DNA of 64,000 nt. Source: an uncultured Bacteroidales bacterium (GTDB lineage Bacteria > Bacteroidota > Bacteroidia > Bacteroidales > FEN-979). The number at the start of each line of letters is the position of its first letter. Positions within the stretch are counted from its first letter, which is position 1. Where the stretch lies: positions 62,001 to 126,000 of the forward strand of contig CAIMWF010000062.1 of the NCBI GenBank assembly GCA_903845055.1, given 5' to 3'. The notes under the pieces are model-generated. The model did no database searches, was not told the origin of the DNA, and saw nothing but the letters and a program-made list of their open reading frames with translations. Of the stretch, positions 27,210 through 35,527 are shown piece by piece. The translations under genes and the position numbers were made by a program.

Positions 27210-27270
27210 CCGGATCTCCTCAAACCTTCATTGATCGCATCACCCCTGGAGGTACCTCCGACTTCCGCAA

Positions 27271-27297
27271 TTATTAATTATTAATTTTTAATTAATT
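27271..27297. repeat. AT-rich 7-bp tandem repeat (ATTAATT)
   Basis: Three to four copies of ATTAATT in the gap between the Pmp3 gene and the LETM1-like gene. A 12-bp palindrome, GGAGGTACCTCC, lies just before it at 27248-27259. Confidence 0.65.
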
Positions 27298-27341
27298 TAC
27301 CCATTCCCTTCCCTTGGCAATTATGCTTAAGTTTGTAAGAC

Positions 27342-27815
27342 ATGTGCTTCACCAATCCGCCCTTCAGGAAAAAGGTCATTGCCTATTTTTTGAACTTCTT
27401 TACGATCCCGCGCGTAAAAGAGCTCATCGCCAGTTATGCAAGGCTGTTTATTGGCGAGGCCGGCAGGTATTCTGCGGGGGTAAAAACCGAAGCCCTTGAA
27501 ACCAGGGTGACCTTCATCACCCTCACGAAGTACATCCGCAAAGAACCCATCACCCGCGAGGAGAAAAAACAGTTCAAGATCCAGGTATTTGACATCCTGC
27601 GCAGTTCGGGCGTGATGGTCCCGGTCATGCTGTTCCCCCTGCCCTTTGTCGGGACTCTCCTGCTGATCATCATGGATCACCTTTTGCTGAGCATGAACAT
27701 CCGGCTTTTGCCCGACGCCTTTTATCCGAAGGAGAAAAAGGACCTGCTCACCCCGGAAGGCATTGAAAATGATCTTAAAAAAGAGAATGCCTTCGCTCCG
27801 TCCGCCGAAAAATAA
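27342..27815 (+). CDS. LETM1-like domain protein
   Basis: Protein of 157 residues with one strong hydrophobic segment (about 88-110). TREEKKQFKIQVFDILRSSG followed by VPVMLFPLPFVGTLLLI resembles the LETM1-like domain known from a mitochondrial cation-handling protein. Prokaryotic members are uncharacterised. It is convergent with the peroxiredoxin gene. Assignment is tentative. Confidence 0.5.
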   Translation: MCFTNPPFRKKVIAYFLNFFTIPRVKELIASYARLFIGEAGRYSAGVKTEALETRVTFITLTKYIRKEPITREEKKQFKIQVFDILRSSGVMVPVMLFPLPFVGTLLLIIMDHLLLSMNIRLLPDAFYPKEKKDLLTPEGIENDLKKENAFAPSAEK

Positions 27816-27975
27816 TCAGACCCGGAATCTGCCCTTTCCCATTTGCGCCCCATGGCCCGGCTGACCTGAATCACAGTCTTAGTGACAGCATGCCGGCAGG
27901 GGTATCCTTTATCAATTACCATTAACCGCCCTTGTTCGATGGCGGACAGACCGGTAACAGTGGATGCAAAAACGG

Positions 27976-28551
27976 TCAGATCTTTTTTAACATGGCGATG
28001 GCCTCTTCAATGTGCTTTTCAAACGAAAGCTGCGAAGAGAATATCATGCGGATGATGCCCTGTTTGTCGATCACGAAGGTGACACGGCCCGGAAGGATTC
28101 CCAGCGATTTCCCGACGCCATACCTGCCCGCAACCGACCGGTCCTTGTCGGACAGCAGGATAAAAGGCAGTTTGTGATTGGCGGCGAATGCCTGGTGCGA
28201 TGCTACATCATCGGAACTTATCCCGATCACCTCCGCACCGGCCTCCCTGAAAACCTCGTAATTGTCGCGGAAACTGCAGGCCTCCTTGGTGCAACCGTAG
28301 GATTCATCTTTCGGATAAAAATAGACCACCAGGTTCGTCTTCCCTAAATAATCAGCAAGATTCACGCGTTTGCCCTTCTGATCGGGCAACGAGAATTCAG
28401 GAGCCTTGCTCCCGATTTCAATTTTTTCAGCCATTTGGTTTGTATTGGAACGATCCGTATGCCCTGCACCATGATTTGTACTGCATTGGCAGGAAACAAG
28501 GCAATAATTTAGAATAAATATAAATAAGTATAAAAATTTGTATCTTTGCAT
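27976..28551 (-). CDS. bcp: PrxQ/BCP-type peroxiredoxin, possibly a lipoprotein
   Basis: Thiol peroxidase that reduces hydrogen and organic peroxides. GSKAPEFSLPDQKGKRVNL and FYPKDESYGCTKEACSFRD (peroxidatic Cys in YGCTKEAC, with a second Cys five residues on) define the PrxQ class. From the ATG at 28551 the protein gains 39 residues containing a hydrophobic stretch and a lipobox-like LVSC, which would make it an exported lipoprotein. A start at 28434 (MAEKIEIGSK) would give a normal cytoplasmic enzyme. The neighbouring exported glutathione peroxidase makes the exported form plausible, but I cannot decide. It is divergent from that gene. Confidence 0.88.
   Translation of the reverse strand: MQRYKFLYLFIFILNYCLVSCQCSTNHGAGHTDRSNTNQMAEKIEIGSKAPEFSLPDQKGKRVNLADYLGKTNLVVYFYPKDESYGCTKEACSFRDNYEVFREAGAEVIGISSDDVASHQAFAANHKLPFILLSDKDRSVAGRYGVGKSLGILPGRVTFVIDKQGIIRMIFSSQLSFEKHIEEAIAMLKKI
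28541..28548 (+). promoter_or_regulatory. Bacteroidota -7 box (TATCTTTG)
   Basis: Perfect match, 38 bases before the glutathione peroxidase-like ATG. It overlaps the first codons of the long form of the divergent PrxQ gene. Confidence 0.65.
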
Positions 28552-28586
28552 CCGTATTCAGCAAATAAAATCTAAAGGTAACAAAA

Positions 28587-29132
28587 ATGAGAACAATTCT
28601 TTTATTTTTAACGATAATAACCATGGCTCCATTCACTCAGGCCCAGAACAAAAAATCACTGTTTGATTTCAAGGTAACCACCATCGAAGGCCAGCCTTTT
28701 GATCTGTCTTCGCTCAGGGGCAAAAAGGTCCTTGTGGTCAATGTTGCATCCAGATGCGGTTACACGCCGCAATATGCCCAGCTTGAAGAACTGTATCAGA
28801 AATACGGACCCGACCGGTTCGTGATCATCGGTTTCCCCGCCAATAATTTCATGGGACAGGAACCCGGGACCAATGCAGAGATCAGGGAATTCTGCACCAG
28901 TAAATACAATGTAACCTTCCCGATGATGTCTAAGATTTCGGTAAAGGGCAAAGACATGGACCCGTTATACCAGTGGCTTACCTCCAAAGACCAGAACGGT
29001 GTTGTGGATGCCCCTGTCAAATGGAACTTCCAGAAATTCATGATCAATGAACAGGGCCAGTTGGTTGATTTTGCCTCACCCGGCGACAAACCATTTGATG
29101 AAAAAATTGTACGTTGGATAGAAAAGAAATAA
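28587..29132 (+). CDS. Glutathione peroxidase-like thiol peroxidase, exported
   Basis: Protein of 181 residues with a signal peptide (about 1-19, ending TQAQ). [20 protein letters not shown] carries the peroxidatic cysteine, [15 protein letters not shown] the family block with the active-site Gln, and [15 protein letters not shown] the Trp-Asn pair. Cysteine variants of this family usually use thioredoxin rather than glutathione. It lies in a row of peroxide and oxygen defence genes and has its own promoter. Confidence 0.92.
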   Translation: MRTILLFLTIITMAPFTQAQNKKSLFDFKVTTIEGQPFDLSSLRGKKVLVVNVASRCGYTPQYAQLEELYQKYGPDRFVIIGFPANNFMGQEPGTNAEIREFCTSKYNVTFPMMSKISVKGKDMDPLYQWLTSKDQNGVVDAPVKWNFQKFMINEQGQLVDFASPGDKPFDEKIVRWIEKK

Positions 29133-29181
29133 CTTCGCCATTCTGTCATCCTGCTTTTTTGCCATCAAATACCTGTCAGCC

Positions 29182-29343
29182 ATGAACAAATACAAGTGTA
29201 CCGTATGCGGCCATATCTACGACCCGGTGTTTGGCGACCCCGATTCGGGAATCGCCCCGGGAACCCCGTTTGAGGATATTCCGGTTGACTGGGTCTGCCC
29301 GATCTGCGGGGTTGGGAAAGAAGATTATGTGAAGATGCGGTGA
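29182..29343 (+). CDS. Rubredoxin
   Basis: A 53-residue rubredoxin with two CxxCG knuckles ([10 protein letters not shown] and CPICGVGK) that hold one iron atom. It donates electrons, commonly to rubrerythrin or related peroxide/oxygen reductases in anaerobes. The rubrerythrin gene follows 112 bases downstream, behind its own promoter box. Confidence 0.95.
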   Translation: MNKYKCTVCGHIYDPVFGDPDSGIAPGTPFEDIPVDWVCPICGVGKEDYVKMR

Positions 29344-29424
29344 GCGGAGGGAGGACCGTATGCTGGATGATGACTGCCGCCTGCCGGACCGGCCTGGTCG
29401 TACGTGGATTCCGGAAATTCGGCG

Positions 29425-29432
29425 TATCTTTG
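29425..29432 (+). promoter_or_regulatory. Bacteroidota -7 box (TATCTTTG) for rubrerythrin
   Basis: Perfect TAnnTTTG match 23 bases before the rubrerythrin ATG. It lies downstream of an alternative start at 29360, which is thereby disfavoured. Confidence 0.65.
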
Positions 29433-29455
29433 AGTACCAAATTCAAATAACCGTT

Positions 29456-30034
29456 ATGGAAAAGAGCATCAGGGGAACCCGAACCGAACAAAACCTGTTG
29501 AAAGCCTTTGCAGGGGAATCACAGGCCAAAAACCGCTATACCTTTTATTCAAAACAGGCCAAAAAAGAGGGATTTGAGCAGATTGCCGCTTTTTTTGCAG
29601 AAACAGCGCTGAACGAAGAATCCCATGCCAAGACTTTTTTCCGGTTCCTCGAAGGCGGACCCGTTGAAATCACGGCCATCTACCCCGGCGGTGTCATCGG
29701 GACCACGGCCGAAAACCTTTTGGCAGCCGCCGAAGGGGAACATGAAGAGTGGACCGATCTGTATCCGCAATTCGGAAAAACCGCCTCGGAGGAGGGTTTT
29801 CAGAAAATCGCCATCGCCTTCACCCTGATCGCTACTGTTGAAAAACATCACGAAACCCGTTTCCTGAAACTGCTGAACAACCTTGAGAAGAACAGGGTAT
29901 TCGAAAAGGATGAAAAAACCTACTGGGTTTGCCGCAAATGCGGATATGTGCATTACGGGTTCAAAGCACTCCAGATGTGCCCCGCATGCAGCCACCCGAT
30001 GGCCTATTTTGAAGTGATGCAGGAAAACTATTAA
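29456..30034 (+). CDS. rbr: Rubrerythrin
   Basis: Non-haem diiron peroxidase of 192 residues. The four-helix part has glutamates in FAGESQAKNRY, ALNEESHAK, EGEHEEW and IATVEKHHE that bind the diiron centre; the C-terminal rubredoxin-like domain has CRKCGYVHYG and CPACSHP. It reduces hydrogen peroxide to water with electrons from rubredoxin, a typical defence of anaerobes. The ATG at 29456 fits the family N-terminus and the promoter at 29425. A 7-bp repeat starts two bases after the stop. Confidence 0.96.
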   Translation: MEKSIRGTRTEQNLLKAFAGESQAKNRYTFYSKQAKKEGFEQIAAFFAETALNEESHAKTFFRFLEGGPVEITAIYPGGVIGTTAENLLAAAEGEHEEWTDLYPQFGKTASEEGFQKIAIAFTLIATVEKHHETRFLKLLNNLEKNRVFEKDEKTYWVCRKCGYVHYGFKALQMCPACSHPMAYFEVMQENY

Positions 30035-30036
30035 AA

Positions 30037-30071
30037 GTGACGAATGACGGGTGACGAGTGACGAGTGACGT
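30037..30071. repeat. Short tandem repeat, 7-bp unit GTGACGA
   Basis: Five units: GTGACGA, ATGACGG, GTGACGA twice, GTGACGT, directly after the rubrerythrin stop. Reverse complement of the unit at 26991-27018. Confidence 0.9.
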
Positions 30072-30141
30072 TTTTAATTCCTGTTACTTCCCTGCCAAAA
30101 AGTCAAAACCATCAACAAAACAAAACAACAAGCATAAAAGT

Positions 30142-32544
30142 ATGTCGAAAAAAAGAAAATTCAGCAAAGAGGAAATATTAAAAGATTACAAACTTGCAAA
30201 TGAGAGCCGGCAGGTGAGTTTACTTGGACGACGGGAAGTACTGGGCGGGAAGGCCAATTTCGGACTGTTCGGCGATGGAAAGGAGATTCCCCAGATCATC
30301 AAGGCCAAGTTCTTCGAAAATGGCGACTGGCGCTCAGGCTATTACCGTGATCAAACCTTTATGATGGCGGCGGGGCTGTCGGACCTGGATATCTTTTTCG
30401 CGCAATTGTACGGCGATACCGACCTCACCCGCAACCCCGATAATGGCGGAAGGCTTATGAATTCTCATTTTGCCACGCGCAGCCTTGACGAACATGGGGA
30501 ATGGAAAGATCTTACCCGGCAAAAAAATTCATCCGGCGACATCTCCCCCACCGCCGGGCAGATGCCCCGCCTGCTTGGCCTTGCCCTCGCCTCCAAAGTT
30601 TTCAGGAACAGTCCTGAAATGTGGGAAGCCGCTAAAAAATTTACTGTTAAGGGAAATGAAATAGCCTTCGGGATGATTGGCGACGCATCCACTTCTGAGG
30701 GCCATTTTTTTGAAACCATCAACGCTGCCGGCGTGCTCCAGGTACCCATGGCTCTCTCCATCTGGGATGACGGTTACGGGATCTCCGTTCCGAAAAAATA
30801 CCAGACAACCAAGGAAAACATATCTGCACTGCTCAGGGGATTCGTAGCTGATGAAAATGGTCCCGGCATCCGCCTGTACACGGCCAACGGCTGGGATTAT
30901 GCCGCACTGTACGACATGTACGAAGAGGGCATTGCCGTTTGCCGCAGGGAACAGGTCCCGGTGGTATTCCATGTTACCGAACTGACACAGCCGCAGGGAC
31001 ATTCCACCTCCGGGTCGCATGAGCGTTACAAATCGGTCGAACGCCTTGCCTGGGAACGCGATCATGATTGCATTCCCCGCATGCGGACCTGGATCCTCGA
31101 AGAGAAAATTGCAACCGCTGAAGAACTCGACGCTATCGAAAAAAATGCGGTGGTCGCCGCAAAGAATGCCCGCGACCATGGCTGGAAAGCCTTCCTGGCC
31201 CCTTTCAAGTCCGAACGCGAACACCTGGTCAGCGTGGTGAAATCCACGCACTGCCCCTGTAAGAAACAGGCCCGCATCGACAAGATCGTGGCCGATCTGG
31301 AAGCCATGGCAGAACCGATCAGGAAGGATATCATTTCAGCTGCCAAGAAGATCATGCGCGATGTCTGCACCTCCTGCAGCATGAAAAAACCGATGAAGGC
31401 CGACCTGGAAGTCTGGATGGCCGAACAGCGCAAACTGAACGAAGCGCGTTACAGTTCGCACCTTTACAGCCAGTCGGAACACAGCGCACTGAAGATCCAG
31501 GGAATTCCACCCAGGTTCGATGAAAAATCACCGGTCGTAACCGGGCGGGAAGTATTGCACGCCAATTATGACATCCTCTTTAAAAACAACCCCCTTGCAC
31601 TCATCTTCGGCGAAGATGTCGGCAAGATCGGCGGCGTGAACCAGACACTCGAAGGACTGCAGGCCAAATACGGCGAAACAAGGATTTCCGATACCGGCAT
31701 CCGGGAAGCCACCATCATCGGCCAGGGACTGGGCATGGCCCTCAGGGGATTGCGCCCGATTGCTGAAATTCAGTATTTTGACTACCTGTTATACGGACTA
31801 CAGGTGATGAGCGACGACCTTGCCACCACCCATTACCGCACCGTGGGCGGGCAAAAGGCACCGATGATCATCAGCACCCGAGGTCACCGCCTTGTCGGGA
31901 TCTGGCACTCCGGGTCCCCCCTCAGCATGGTGATCAACTCCATCCGCGGCATCTATGTGATGGTTCCCCGGAACATGACCCAGGCGGCAGGTTTTTACAA
32001 TACCATGATGGCCTCCGACGATGCCGGGCTTGTCATCGAGCCCCTGAACGGCTACCGGCTGAAAGAACAGATGCCCGCCAACATCGGCAATTACCTTATT
32101 CCGCTGGGGGTGCCTGAGATATTGCAGGAAGGCTCCGATATCACCATCGTTACCTACGGCTCATGCGTTAAAATTGCCCAGGAGGCCCTGCCCCAGATCG
32201 CCGATTTCGGCATCTCCGTCGAACTCATTGATGTTCAGACCCTCCTGCCATTCGACGTGAACCACGAAATCCTGAAATCATTGAAAAAAACAAACAAGAT
32301 CCTGTTTTTTGATGAAGACGGGAGCGGCGGCGCCACGGCATTCATGATGCAGAAGGTGATGGAGGAACAGGGCGGTTACCGGTATCTCGATGCCGAACCC
32401 CGCACCCTGACCTCCAACGATCACCGCCCGGCCTATACCAACGACGGTGACTATTTTTCCAATCCAAATGCCGAAGATGTCTTCGAATCGGTTTACCACA
32501 TGATGCACGAATACAACCCGAACAAGTATCCGAGGTTGTGGTAA
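30142..32544 (+). CDS. Fused E1 alpha/beta 2-oxoacid dehydrogenase
   Basis: Thiamine-diphosphate E1 enzyme of 800 residues with alpha and beta halves in one chain. The alpha half (about 1-390) has the TPP motif GDASTSEGHFFETINAAG; the beta half (about 470-800) has FGEDVGKIGGVNQ, DTGIREATIIGQGLGMAL and IISTRGH. The family decarboxylates pyruvate or branched-chain 2-oxoacids and hands the acyl group to a lipoyl E2. Fused forms are usual in Bacteroidota. The linker carries two Cys pairs (CPC near 370, CTSC near 409). No E2 or E3 gene adjoins; the E2 at 57.4 kb goes with sucA. The ATG at 30142 is chosen over an open frame from 30058, which begins in a tandem repeat. Confidence 0.88.
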   Translation: MSKKRKFSKEEILKDYKLANESRQVSLLGRREVLGGKANFGLFGDGKEIPQIIKAKFFENGDWRSGYYRDQTFMMAAGLSDLDIFFAQLYGDTDLTRNPDNGGRLMNSHFATRSLDEHGEWKDLTRQKNSSGDISPTAGQMPRLLGLALASKVFRNSPEMWEAAKKFTVKGNEIAFGMIGDASTSEGHFFETINAAGVLQVPMALSIWDDGYGISVPKKYQTTKENISALLRGFVADENGPGIRLYTANGWDYAALYDMYEEGIAVCRREQVPVVFHVTELTQPQGHSTSGSHERYKSVERLAWERDHDCIPRMRTWILEEKIATAEELDAIEKNAVVAAKNARDHGWKAFLAPFKSEREHLVSVVKSTHCPCKKQARIDKIVADLEAMAEPIRKDIISAAKKIMRDVCTSCSMKKPMKADLEVWMAEQRKLNEARYSSHLYSQSEHSALKIQGIPPRFDEKSPVVTGREVLHANYDILFKNNPLALIFGEDVGKIGGVNQTLEGLQAKYGETRISDTGIREATIIGQGLGMALRGLRPIAEIQYFDYLLYGLQVMSDDLATTHYRTVGGQKAPMIISTRGHRLVGIWHSGSPLSMVINSIRGIYVMVPRNMTQAAGFYNTMMASDDAGLVIEPLNGYRLKEQMPANIGNYLIPLGVPEILQEGSDITIVTYGSCVKIAQEALPQIADFGISVELIDVQTLLPFDVNHEILKSLKKTNKILFFDEDGSGGATAFMMQKVMEEQGGYRYLDAEPRTLTSNDHRPAYTNDGDYFSNPNAEDVFESVYHMMHEYNPNKYPRLW

Positions 32545-32601
32545 GGAATTAAGAAGGCAACAGGCTATAGAAAAGGTTGAAAGCTGAAACAATTTAAATC
32601 A

Positions 32602-32633
32602 TTTTCAAATTTTCAAATCCTCACATCTTCAAA
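32602..32633. repeat. Short tandem repeat, 8-bp unit TTTTCAAA
   Basis: Four units: TTTTCAAA twice, TCCTCACA, TCTTCAAA. It abuts the expected first codons of the MnmD-like gene, which has no ATG start. Confidence 0.75.
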
Positions 32634-33316
32634 TTATCGCGACATCGGATGGCTCCCATACCATCTACCACGAAGGGGTGAACCAGCACTACCATTCGAC
32701 CTTCGGGGCGGTTACCGAATCGCGGCATATCTTCATTGAAAGCGGACTGCTGCATTTTTTTGAAGAGCACCGGCGTGTAAGCGGGAGGGAAGCTGAAAAT
32801 ATCCGCATCCTGGAGGTCGGTTTCGGAACCGGCCTGAATGCCCTTTTAACGGTCGAAGAGGCCGGAAGCCGGTTATTTCATGTCGATTATACGGCAATAG
32901 AACCCTTTCCGGTTGATGTGCACCTCTGGCAGGCATTGAACTATCCCCTGTTGCAGGATGATACCGGTCAGGCAGGACGCTTTGCCAGGATTCACAGGGC
33001 CCCCCCGGATGAAACCAGTGTGATCTCCCCCTTTTTCACACTGCACAAGCACCATGGACCGCTCGAAACCTTTGAAGGAAAGCCGGGCAGTTTTGATCTC
33101 GTTTATTTCGACGCCTTCAGTCCTGAAGCACAACCTGAACTGTGGACATCTTCGATATTCCAAAAACTTTCTGACCTGATGGCGGCGGGGGGTGTCCTGA
33201 TGACCTATTCGGTCAAGGGCACTGTTGTAAGGGCGCTGAAGGAATCGGGATTCCTGGCCGAAAAACTGGCCGGGCCTCCGGGCAAACGGCATATCCTACG
33301 GGCAACAAAAAAATAA
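32633..33316 (+). CDS. mnmD: MnmD-like tRNA-modifying methyltransferase domain
   Basis: SAM-dependent methyltransferase of the MnmD type, which in E. coli (as part of MnmC) finishes the mnm5s2U34 wobble modification. ILEVGFGTGLNALL is the SAM site and FDLVYFDAFSPEAQPELW the catalytic block. The first candidate start is GTG at 32678, but the codons before it read SDGSHTIYHEG, the conserved family N-terminus, so translation should begin earlier. No ATG, GTG or TTG exists in frame upstream of 32678 before the stop at 32585; ATT at 32633, at the edge of a tandem repeat, is my placement. Either a rare start is used or the start has been damaged by the array. No MnmC oxidase domain is attached. Confidence 0.75.
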   Translation: MIATSDGSHTIYHEGVNQHYHSTFGAVTESRHIFIESGLLHFFEEHRRVSGREAENIRILEVGFGTGLNALLTVEEAGSRLFHVDYTAIEPFPVDVHLWQALNYPLLQDDTGQAGRFARIHRAPPDETSVISPFFTLHKHHGPLETFEGKPGSFDLVYFDAFSPEAQPELWTSSIFQKLSDLMAAGGVLMTYSVKGTVVRALKESGFLAEKLAGPPGKRHILRATKK

Positions 33317-33361
33317 ACCGCAGGGTTATTTTCCGCATGGCATCTCAATAATAAACGGACC

Positions 33362-33940
33362 ATGGATACTCCCCCGTTGATGACAAAACTCAGGGAAGGT
33401 GACGAACAGGCATTCCGCGAGCTGGTAAGCCAGTTCCGCGACCGTGTATTCAATACCGCCCTGGGCCTGCTTCAACACCATGAGAATGCCGAGGACATCA
33501 CCCAGGAGGTATTTATCGAAATATTCCGTTCAATCCCCCGGTTCCGGGGCGAATGCAGCCTTTCAACGTGGATATACAGGATCACGGTCAGGAAATCGCT
33601 CGAACAGATCAGGCGGGGTAACCGGTCCAAACGTTCCGGGATCCTGTTCAGCATTTTTGGCAGGGAGGATCACCTGAATGTTCCGTCGGAGAATCCCTTT
33701 TTTCATCCGGGGGTCCTGCTTGAAAATAAACAGCGTTCTGCCATCCTGTTCGGGGCGATCGCCATGCTGCCCCTAACCCAGCGAACCGCCTTCACCCTGC
33801 ACAAGGTCGAGGGTCTTTCCCAGTCGGAAATTGCCGGGGTGATGAAGACGTCAGTCTCTTCGGTCGAATCGCTGATCGTGCGGGCAAAAAGGAAGTTAAA
33901 AGAAATTTTATCGGATTATTATGAAAAAAACGAGCGCTGA
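33362..33940 (+). CDS. ECF-type RNA polymerase sigma factor
   Basis: Sigma-70 family, ECF group, 192 residues. Region 2 (about 20-90) includes NAEDITQEVFIEIFRSIPRF and STWIYRITVRKSLEQIRR; region 4 (about 125-185) includes LPLTQRTAFTLHKVEGLSQS and the helix-turn-helix EIAGVMKTSVSSVESLIVRA. It directs polymerase to stress promoters, probably including its own. Three envelope-related genes follow in the same direction: a one-helix membrane protein and two Spy/CpxP-like proteins. Confidence 0.95.
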   Translation: MDTPPLMTKLREGDEQAFRELVSQFRDRVFNTALGLLQHHENAEDITQEVFIEIFRSIPRFRGECSLSTWIYRITVRKSLEQIRRGNRSKRSGILFSIFGREDHLNVPSENPFFHPGVLLENKQRSAILFGAIAMLPLTQRTAFTLHKVEGLSQSEIAGVMKTSVSSVESLIVRAKRKLKEILSDYYEKNER

Positions 33941-33975
33941 GCGCCGGATTTTCAACCCAGTAACATCAAACTGAT

Positions 33976-34272
33976 ATGAATGTAAAAGAAACATGGATCG
34001 ATGCTACCCTGGATTCGCTGGACGGCATCCTGCCGGCCAGGACGGACGATTCCCTATACGATCGCGTGATGTCGGGAACCGCGAACCCTGTCGTTAAAAC
34101 AAACAGCATCGGCAACTCCTATTTCTGGTCGGCGGCGGCAGGAATCCTCCTGCTCATTTCGCTGAACATCCTTTTCGCATTTTATTACCGCCATGCACAG
34201 GTTCCATCCCCCGAAGTCCCGGCCGCCATGGCAAATGAATATCTCTCATACCTCGGGCACATCAAACTCTGA
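33976..34272 (+). CDS. Small one-helix membrane protein, possible anti-sigma factor
   Basis: A 98-residue protein with a cytoplasmic N-terminal part (about 1-50), one membrane helix (about 52-74) and a short outer tail. It lies 35 bases after the ECF sigma gene and 4 before a Spy-like gene. Its size, topology and place suggest an anti-sigma regulator, but no zinc-binding HxxxCxxC motif is present. Not assignable by sequence alone. Confidence 0.6.
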   Translation: MNVKETWIDATLDSLDGILPARTDDSLYDRVMSGTANPVVKTNSIGNSYFWSAAAGILLLISLNILFAFYYRHAQVPSPEVPAAMANEYLSYLGHIKL

Positions 34273-34276
34273 TCCT

Positions 34277-34798
34277 ATGAACAGAAAACACTTCAATCAA
34301 GCTGTGATCATCATCCTGGTCGTGCTCAACGTGACGACCCTCTCCCTGCTCTGGCTGGGAAGGCCTCATGCGCCGGACAGGGCCCATGGGGAACAGGCTG
34401 CCGCATTCCTCGTGAAGGAACTGGGGATGACGGCTGCCCAACAGGAGGCCTTTTCGCACCTCAGAGAATTTCATCACCGGGAAATGATGTTGCTCCAGGA
34501 ACAGGACCGGAAACTGCACGACCGTTTTTTTGAGTCGCTCTTCCTGCCTGCAACCGACACCCTCAGGCTTAACCTCCTGGCCGACTCCATCGCCGGAACC
34601 AGGAAACAGATGGAGATGGTCACCTACAGCCACTTCGGGGAACTTACTCAATTGCTGAATCCCGCCCAGAAGGAAAAGTTCCGGATGATATTCAGAAAAG
34701 CGCTTGAACAGGTGATGCCCCCCCGGGAACCCCTCCCCCCGCCGCCACCTGCCGCTCCTGGATCGCCTCCTCCACCCCTCCCGGGTGACTACCGTTAA
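34277..34798 (+). CDS. Spy/CpxP-like periplasmic sensor, membrane-anchored
   Basis: Protein of 173 residues with an N-terminal membrane helix (about 8-27) and a helical periplasmic region (about 45-140) resembling Spy/CpxP and heavy-metal sensor (CnrX/ZraP-like) proteins: FLVKELGMTAAQQEAFSHLR, then FHHREMMLLQEQDRKLHDRF and LLNPAQKEKFRMIF. Such proteins bind misfolded proteins or metals and tune envelope-stress sigma factors. The C-terminal 25 residues are proline-rich. It sits in the ECF operon and may sense the stress signal. Confidence 0.8.
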   Translation: MNRKHFNQAVIIILVVLNVTTLSLLWLGRPHAPDRAHGEQAAAFLVKELGMTAAQQEAFSHLREFHHREMMLLQEQDRKLHDRFFESLFLPATDTLRLNLLADSIAGTRKQMEMVTYSHFGELTQLLNPAQKEKFRMIFRKALEQVMPPREPLPPPPPAAPGSPPPPLPGDYR

Positions 34799-34847
34799 TC
34801 AGTACGCATCCCATCATCATTCTTCCATAATCCTAAAACTTAAAACT

Positions 34848-35357
34848 ATGAAAACACAAAGAAATATCGTACAAGCAACCCTGCTGGTGATGCTAATCAC
34901 CTGCCTGGCTGGTTCACTGGCTGCCCAGCAACCAACCAGGATGGCCCCTGCCAGGATGAACCAGGAACTGGCTCAGCCCATCACCCCGGCAGCGCCGATG
35001 CCCCCTCCCCCGTCTTCGATGGATCGTCCCGATCGCGGAATGCCGCCCCAGATCGACATTCCCGGGTTGACCGAAGAACAGCGTGACAAGATCCGCCATG
35101 CCGACATCGAACACATGAAAACCATGACGCCCCTGCGCAACCAGATGGGTGAAAAGAGAGCAAGGCTGCACACCCTGCTTACAACCCTGCCCTTCGACGC
35201 CAAAGCTGCCGACCAGGTTGCCGACGACCTTGGCAAGACCGAAACAGCCATCCTGAAAGAGCAGATCCGCCACGATCAGGAGCTGAAGGGCCTGCTCAAC
35301 CCCCAGCAACAGGTGATGTTTGACACCCGGCCCAAGCCGTTCCTGCGCCGGAAATGA
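34848..35357 (+). CDS. Spy/CpxP-like exported protein
   Basis: Exported protein of 169 residues with a signal peptide (about 1-25, ending SLAAQ), a proline- and methionine-rich segment (about 28-70) and a helical Spy/CpxP-like region: PGLTEEQRDKIRHADIEHMK, MGEKRARLHTLL and LKGLLNPQQQVMFDTRP. It is probably a free periplasmic chaperone or metal-binding partner of the anchored protein before it. It is last in the operon, followed by a strong terminator. Confidence 0.82.
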   Translation: MKTQRNIVQATLLVMLITCLAGSLAAQQPTRMAPARMNQELAQPITPAAPMPPPPSSMDRPDRGMPPQIDIPGLTEEQRDKIRHADIEHMKTMTPLRNQMGEKRARLHTLLTTLPFDAKAADQVADDLGKTETAILKEQIRHDQELKGLLNPQQQVMFDTRPKPFLRRK

Positions 35358-35377
35358 TAAAACGGGAAAACACCCGG

Positions 35378-35418
35378 GAAAAAACCACCGGCCTATTATT
35401 GAACCGGTGGTTTTTTTT
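35378..35418 (+). terminator. Rho-independent terminator after the ECF operon
   Basis: Inverted repeat AAACCACCGG / CCGGTGGTTT with a 12-base loop, then a T-run. The stem can extend outward through CGGGAAA and TTTCCCG, making a long hairpin. Confidence 0.88.
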
Positions 35419-35527
35419 CCCGTGTGGTACCTGAAAGTTTTCAACAATGGGTTGACCTTTCGTTTTTCGGCGGATTAAGCATCATAGAATTTTGCAATTT
35501 TACCGACAAGGATAAAAACATAATCCG

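Noticed and set aside
27248-27259. 12-bp palindrome GGAGGTACCTCC as an operator
   Set aside because: No second copy near a promoter and no regulator gene nearby; kept only as a note.
30058-30141. Longer start for the fused E1 gene
   Set aside because: The extra codons come from the end of a tandem repeat and low-complexity sequence; the ATG at 30142 begins a lysine-rich start typical of the family.
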